DNA of 64,000 bases, from contig JACKJI010000001.1 in NCBI GenBank assembly GCA_020638035.1, positions 124,001 to 188,000 on the forward strand, written 5' to 3'. Source of the stretch: Hyphomicrobiaceae bacterium (GTDB lineage: Bacteria > Pseudomonadota > Alphaproteobacteria > Rhizobiales > Hyphomicrobiaceae). Below the pieces are notes generated by a model. The model had not been told where the DNA came from. It saw only the letters and a list, made by a program, of their open reading frames with translations, and searched no databases. Of this stretch, positions 61,895 to 64,000 are shown one piece after another (the stretch's first letter is position 1; each line of letters starts with the position of its first letter). The translations under genes were made by a program, and so were the position numbers.

Positions 61895-64000
61895 GAAAGT
61901 CTCCGGTTGCGGGTGTTGCCGGCTTCAGCGGCGGCAACGCCAAATCGGCGGTAGAGGATCGGCAATAGGAACAGCGTCAGCGCCGTGGAGGAGAACAGAC
62001 CTCCGATAACGACGATGGCGAGTGGCTTTTGGATTTCAGATCCTGGCCCGCTTGCAAACAGAAGCGGGACAAGACCAAACGCAGCGATGCTGGCAGTCAT
62101 CAGGACTGGACGCAGCCGCCGCAGCGCGCCTTCAAAAACGACGTCGTCAATCTTCTGGCCCTCGGCGAGTAGCTGGTTGAAATGACTGACGAGAACAAGC
62201 CCGTTGAGCACGGCGATACCAAGCAGGGCGATGAAGCCGACCGATGCGGGCACGGAAAGGTATGCGCCTGACACCCACAGGGCAGCAATCCCGCCGACGA
62301 GCGCAAAAGGTACATTGGCCAGAATGAGCGCCGCCTGCCGCAGCGAGCGAAGTGTTGCGAACAACACACCGAAAATCAGCACGAGTGCGATCGGGACCAC
62401 GATTGCAAGCCGCGATGCTGCGCGGCGCTGGTTTTCGAATTGACCGCCCCAGACGAGCCGATAGCCCTGTGGCAATGGCACGGCTTCGCTCACCGCACGT
62501 TGGGCCTCCTCGACGAAACCAACGAGATCACGGCCGGTGACATAGGCCTGGACGATGGCGAACCGCGACGCATTTTCCCGGTCGATCTTCACTGGCCCGG
62601 CGACGCGCCGCACCTTTGCCACGTCACCGACACGAACCAGCCCGCCATCCCCGGCCGCAATCAGGCTCTGGGCAAACAGCTCTGGCGACTTGCGCACATC
62701 CTCAGGACCGCGGATCGCGATGTTGGTGCGTCGACCGGCTTCGGCCACGAGCCCTGCTCCAGTTCCCTCCAGCAAAGAGTGCAACTCGTCTTCGATGGCC
62801 GCGACGGAAAGTCCAGTGCGCCCTGCATTCATCCGGTCGATTTCGATCTGCAGGTAATCGACCGTATCGTTGGCGACGGTCGACACTTCGGCGGCACCAC
62901 GCACTTTCTCGAGCGTCAACTGGATCTTTCCGGCGAGCTCCGAGAGTTGCTTGAGGTCGGGCCCGAATATTTTGACAGCGAGATCGCCGCGCGCACCGGT
63001 CAGCATCTCGGCAGTGCGCATTTCGATGGGTTGAGTGAACGCAAACTCCATGCCCGGCACATCGGCCATCACTTTGCGCAACTCGCCGAGCAGCCACTCC
63101 TTGTCCGGGACACGCCACTGTTCCTTGGGCTTCATAACCAGGAATGTGTCAGTTTCGTTCGGGCCCATCGGGTCCAGGCCGAGTTCGTCTGAGCCGACAC
63201 GGGCGACAATTCGCTCTATCTCTGGAACCTTCTCCTTGAGGAGGCGCTGAACGAGGAGGTCTCCTTCGACGCTACTCGCGAGATTGATCGACGGCAGTTT
63301 GGTGATCTGAATGATCACAGAACCTTCGTCCATGGTCGGCATGAACGCCTTGCCGACGGCACCGTAGGCAACGACCATCAAGGCCAAGCCGGCAGCCGCC
63401 GCCGCATACACGGGCAGCGGGAAAGCCAGTGCCGCCTTCAACAGCCAACGGTATCCCCGCGAAAGAACGCGCATCAGGATCGGATCGCCATGTTGGCCGG
63501 AGCCGAGAAGCAAGGACGACAGCACCGGGATGAGCGTCAGCGACAAGATGAGCGATCCCGATAGTGCGAAGACAATCGTTAACGCCACCGGACCGAACAG
63601 CTTACCCTCCAGACCCTGCAACGACAGGAGCGGAAGGAAGACAAAGCAGATGATGAGAATTCCCGAAGAAACCGGCGTCGCAACCTCGGACGCGGCCCTG
63701 TAGACCTGGTGCAACATCGGAATCGGCGACTTGCCACTCGTATGATGCAGCCGCTCGACCGTGTTCTCGACAACCACCACCGCGGCATCGACAATGAGAC
63801 CGATAGCGATTGCAAGACCGCCGAGGCTCATCAGGTTGGCCGACATGCCAAAAATCCGCATCATCACGAGGGTGACGAGGGCCGCCATCGGCAACGTAAC
63901 TGCCACGACGAGTGCCGCGCGCAAATTGCCCAGGAAGGCGAACAACAGGACGACGACAAGCATAGTCGCCTCGACGAGGGCCTTTTGAACAGTCCCAACC
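61870..64000 (-). CDS. HME-RND heavy-metal efflux pump, CzcA/CusA type (5' end beyond the window)
   Basis: The frame enters from the right edge and encodes about the last 709 residues of an RND protein whose full length is usually about 1040. It contains the HME-RND motif DPMGPNETD, several membrane segments (for example VVVLLFAFLGNLRAALVVAV and SGILIICFVFLPLLSL) and PDE-like charged residues. It pumps divalent metals such as Co, Zn, Cd or Cu/Ag; the metal cannot be told. The adaptor and outer-membrane genes must lie outside the window. Continued in-frame codons to 64000 show no start. Confidence 0.92.
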   Translation of the reverse strand, partial: VGTVQKALVEATMLVVVLLFAFLGNLRAALVVAVTLPMAALVTLVMMRIFGMSANLMSLGGLAIAIGLIVDAAVVVVENTVERLHHTSGKSPIPMLHQVYRAASEVATPVSSGILIICFVFLPLLSLQGLEGKLFGPVALTIVFALSGSLILSLTLIPVLSSLLLGSGQHGDPILMRVLSRGYRWLLKAALAFPLPVYAAAAAGLALMVVAYGAVGKAFMPTMDEGSVIIQITKLPSINLASSVEGDLLVQRLLKEKVPEIERIVARVGSDELGLDPMGPNETDTFLVMKPKEQWRVPDKEWLLGELRKVMADVPGMEFAFTQPIEMRTAEMLTGARGDLAVKIFGPDLKQLSELAGKIQLTLEKVRGAAEVSTVANDTVDYLQIEIDRMNAGRTGLSVAAIEDELHSLLEGTGAGLVAEAGRRTNIAIRGPEDVRKSPELFAQSLIAAGDGGLVRVGDVAKVRRVAGPVKIDRENASRFAIVQAYVTGRDLVGFVEEAQRAVSEAVPLPQGYRLVWGGQFENQRRAASRLAIVVPIALVLIFGVLFATLRSLRQAALILANVPFALVGGIAALWVSGAYLSVPASVGFIALLGIAVLNGLVLVSHFNQLLAEGQKIDDVVFEGALRRLRPVLMTASIAAFGLVPLLFASGPGSEIQKPLAIVVIGGLFSSTALTLFLLPILYRRFGVAAAEAGNTRNRRLSWCNPLAN

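Noticed and set aside
1..64000. CRISPR arrays, rRNA genes, a replication origin, prophage genes or an integrase
   Set aside because: I looked for regularly spaced repeats, rRNA-like sequence, DnaA-box clusters and phage-type genes and saw none I could support.

Overview
The window looks like chromosomal DNA from a GC-rich alphaproteobacterium, most likely of the order Hyphomicrobiales. I infer this from the gene set: a hemC-hemD-Mic60-hemY block, an MbfA-type iron exporter, the three-gene N-acetylglutaminylglutamine amide (NAGGN) osmolyte operon, class I PHA synthase and a rhizobial-style hup/hyp cluster. No gene identifies the species.

Layout. (1) 1-7055: a sodium:solute symporter (DUF4212 small subunit plus VC_2705-type large subunit), three small membrane proteins and a CBS/DUF294 nucleotidyltransferase, with a divergent PAS sensor-like protein running off the left edge. 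(2) 7559-8758: a patatin-like lipoprotein. (3) 8846-26767, all on the minus strand: a nearly complete [NiFe]-hydrogenase accessory and regulatory cluster, transcribed hupD-F-G-H-I-J-K-hypA-B-C-D-E-hypX-hupR-hupT-hupU-hupV-hypF. A consensus sigma-54 promoter lies in front of hupD. The uptake hydrogenase structural genes hupS, hupL and hupC are not in the window. (4) 27361-36089: a tRNA-Thr(CGU), an IS5/IS427-type element, then an AT-richer surface-polysaccharide block whose family 2 glycosyltransferase gene is split by an IS407-type IS3 element. (5) 36688-44763: housekeeping genes (hemY, Mic60-like, hemD, hemC; tsaD, gpsA). (6) 44783-54083: two molybdate-type regulators, mbfA, a MacAB-like efflux system, a CBS protein and phaC. 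(7) 54784-55732: a cassette of four genes for secreted peptides of 45-46 residues, forming two tandem pairs of paralogues, which I do not recognise. (8) 56504-61253: the NAGGN operon. (9) 61365-64000: an HME-RND metal efflux pump cut by the right edge, with a DUF3240 protein and a 42-residue membrane peptide.

How the parts work together. HupU and HupV form an H2 sensor that signals through the kinase HupT to the sigma-54 activator HupR. HupR would act on the promoter before hupD, so the sensor and the maturation genes are probably in one regulatory loop. The maturation proteins must serve a structural enzyme encoded elsewhere, or one that has been lost. The polysaccharide block, flanked by a tRNA and an IS element, has the look of acquired DNA. 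The least explained item is the four-gene secreted-peptide cassette.
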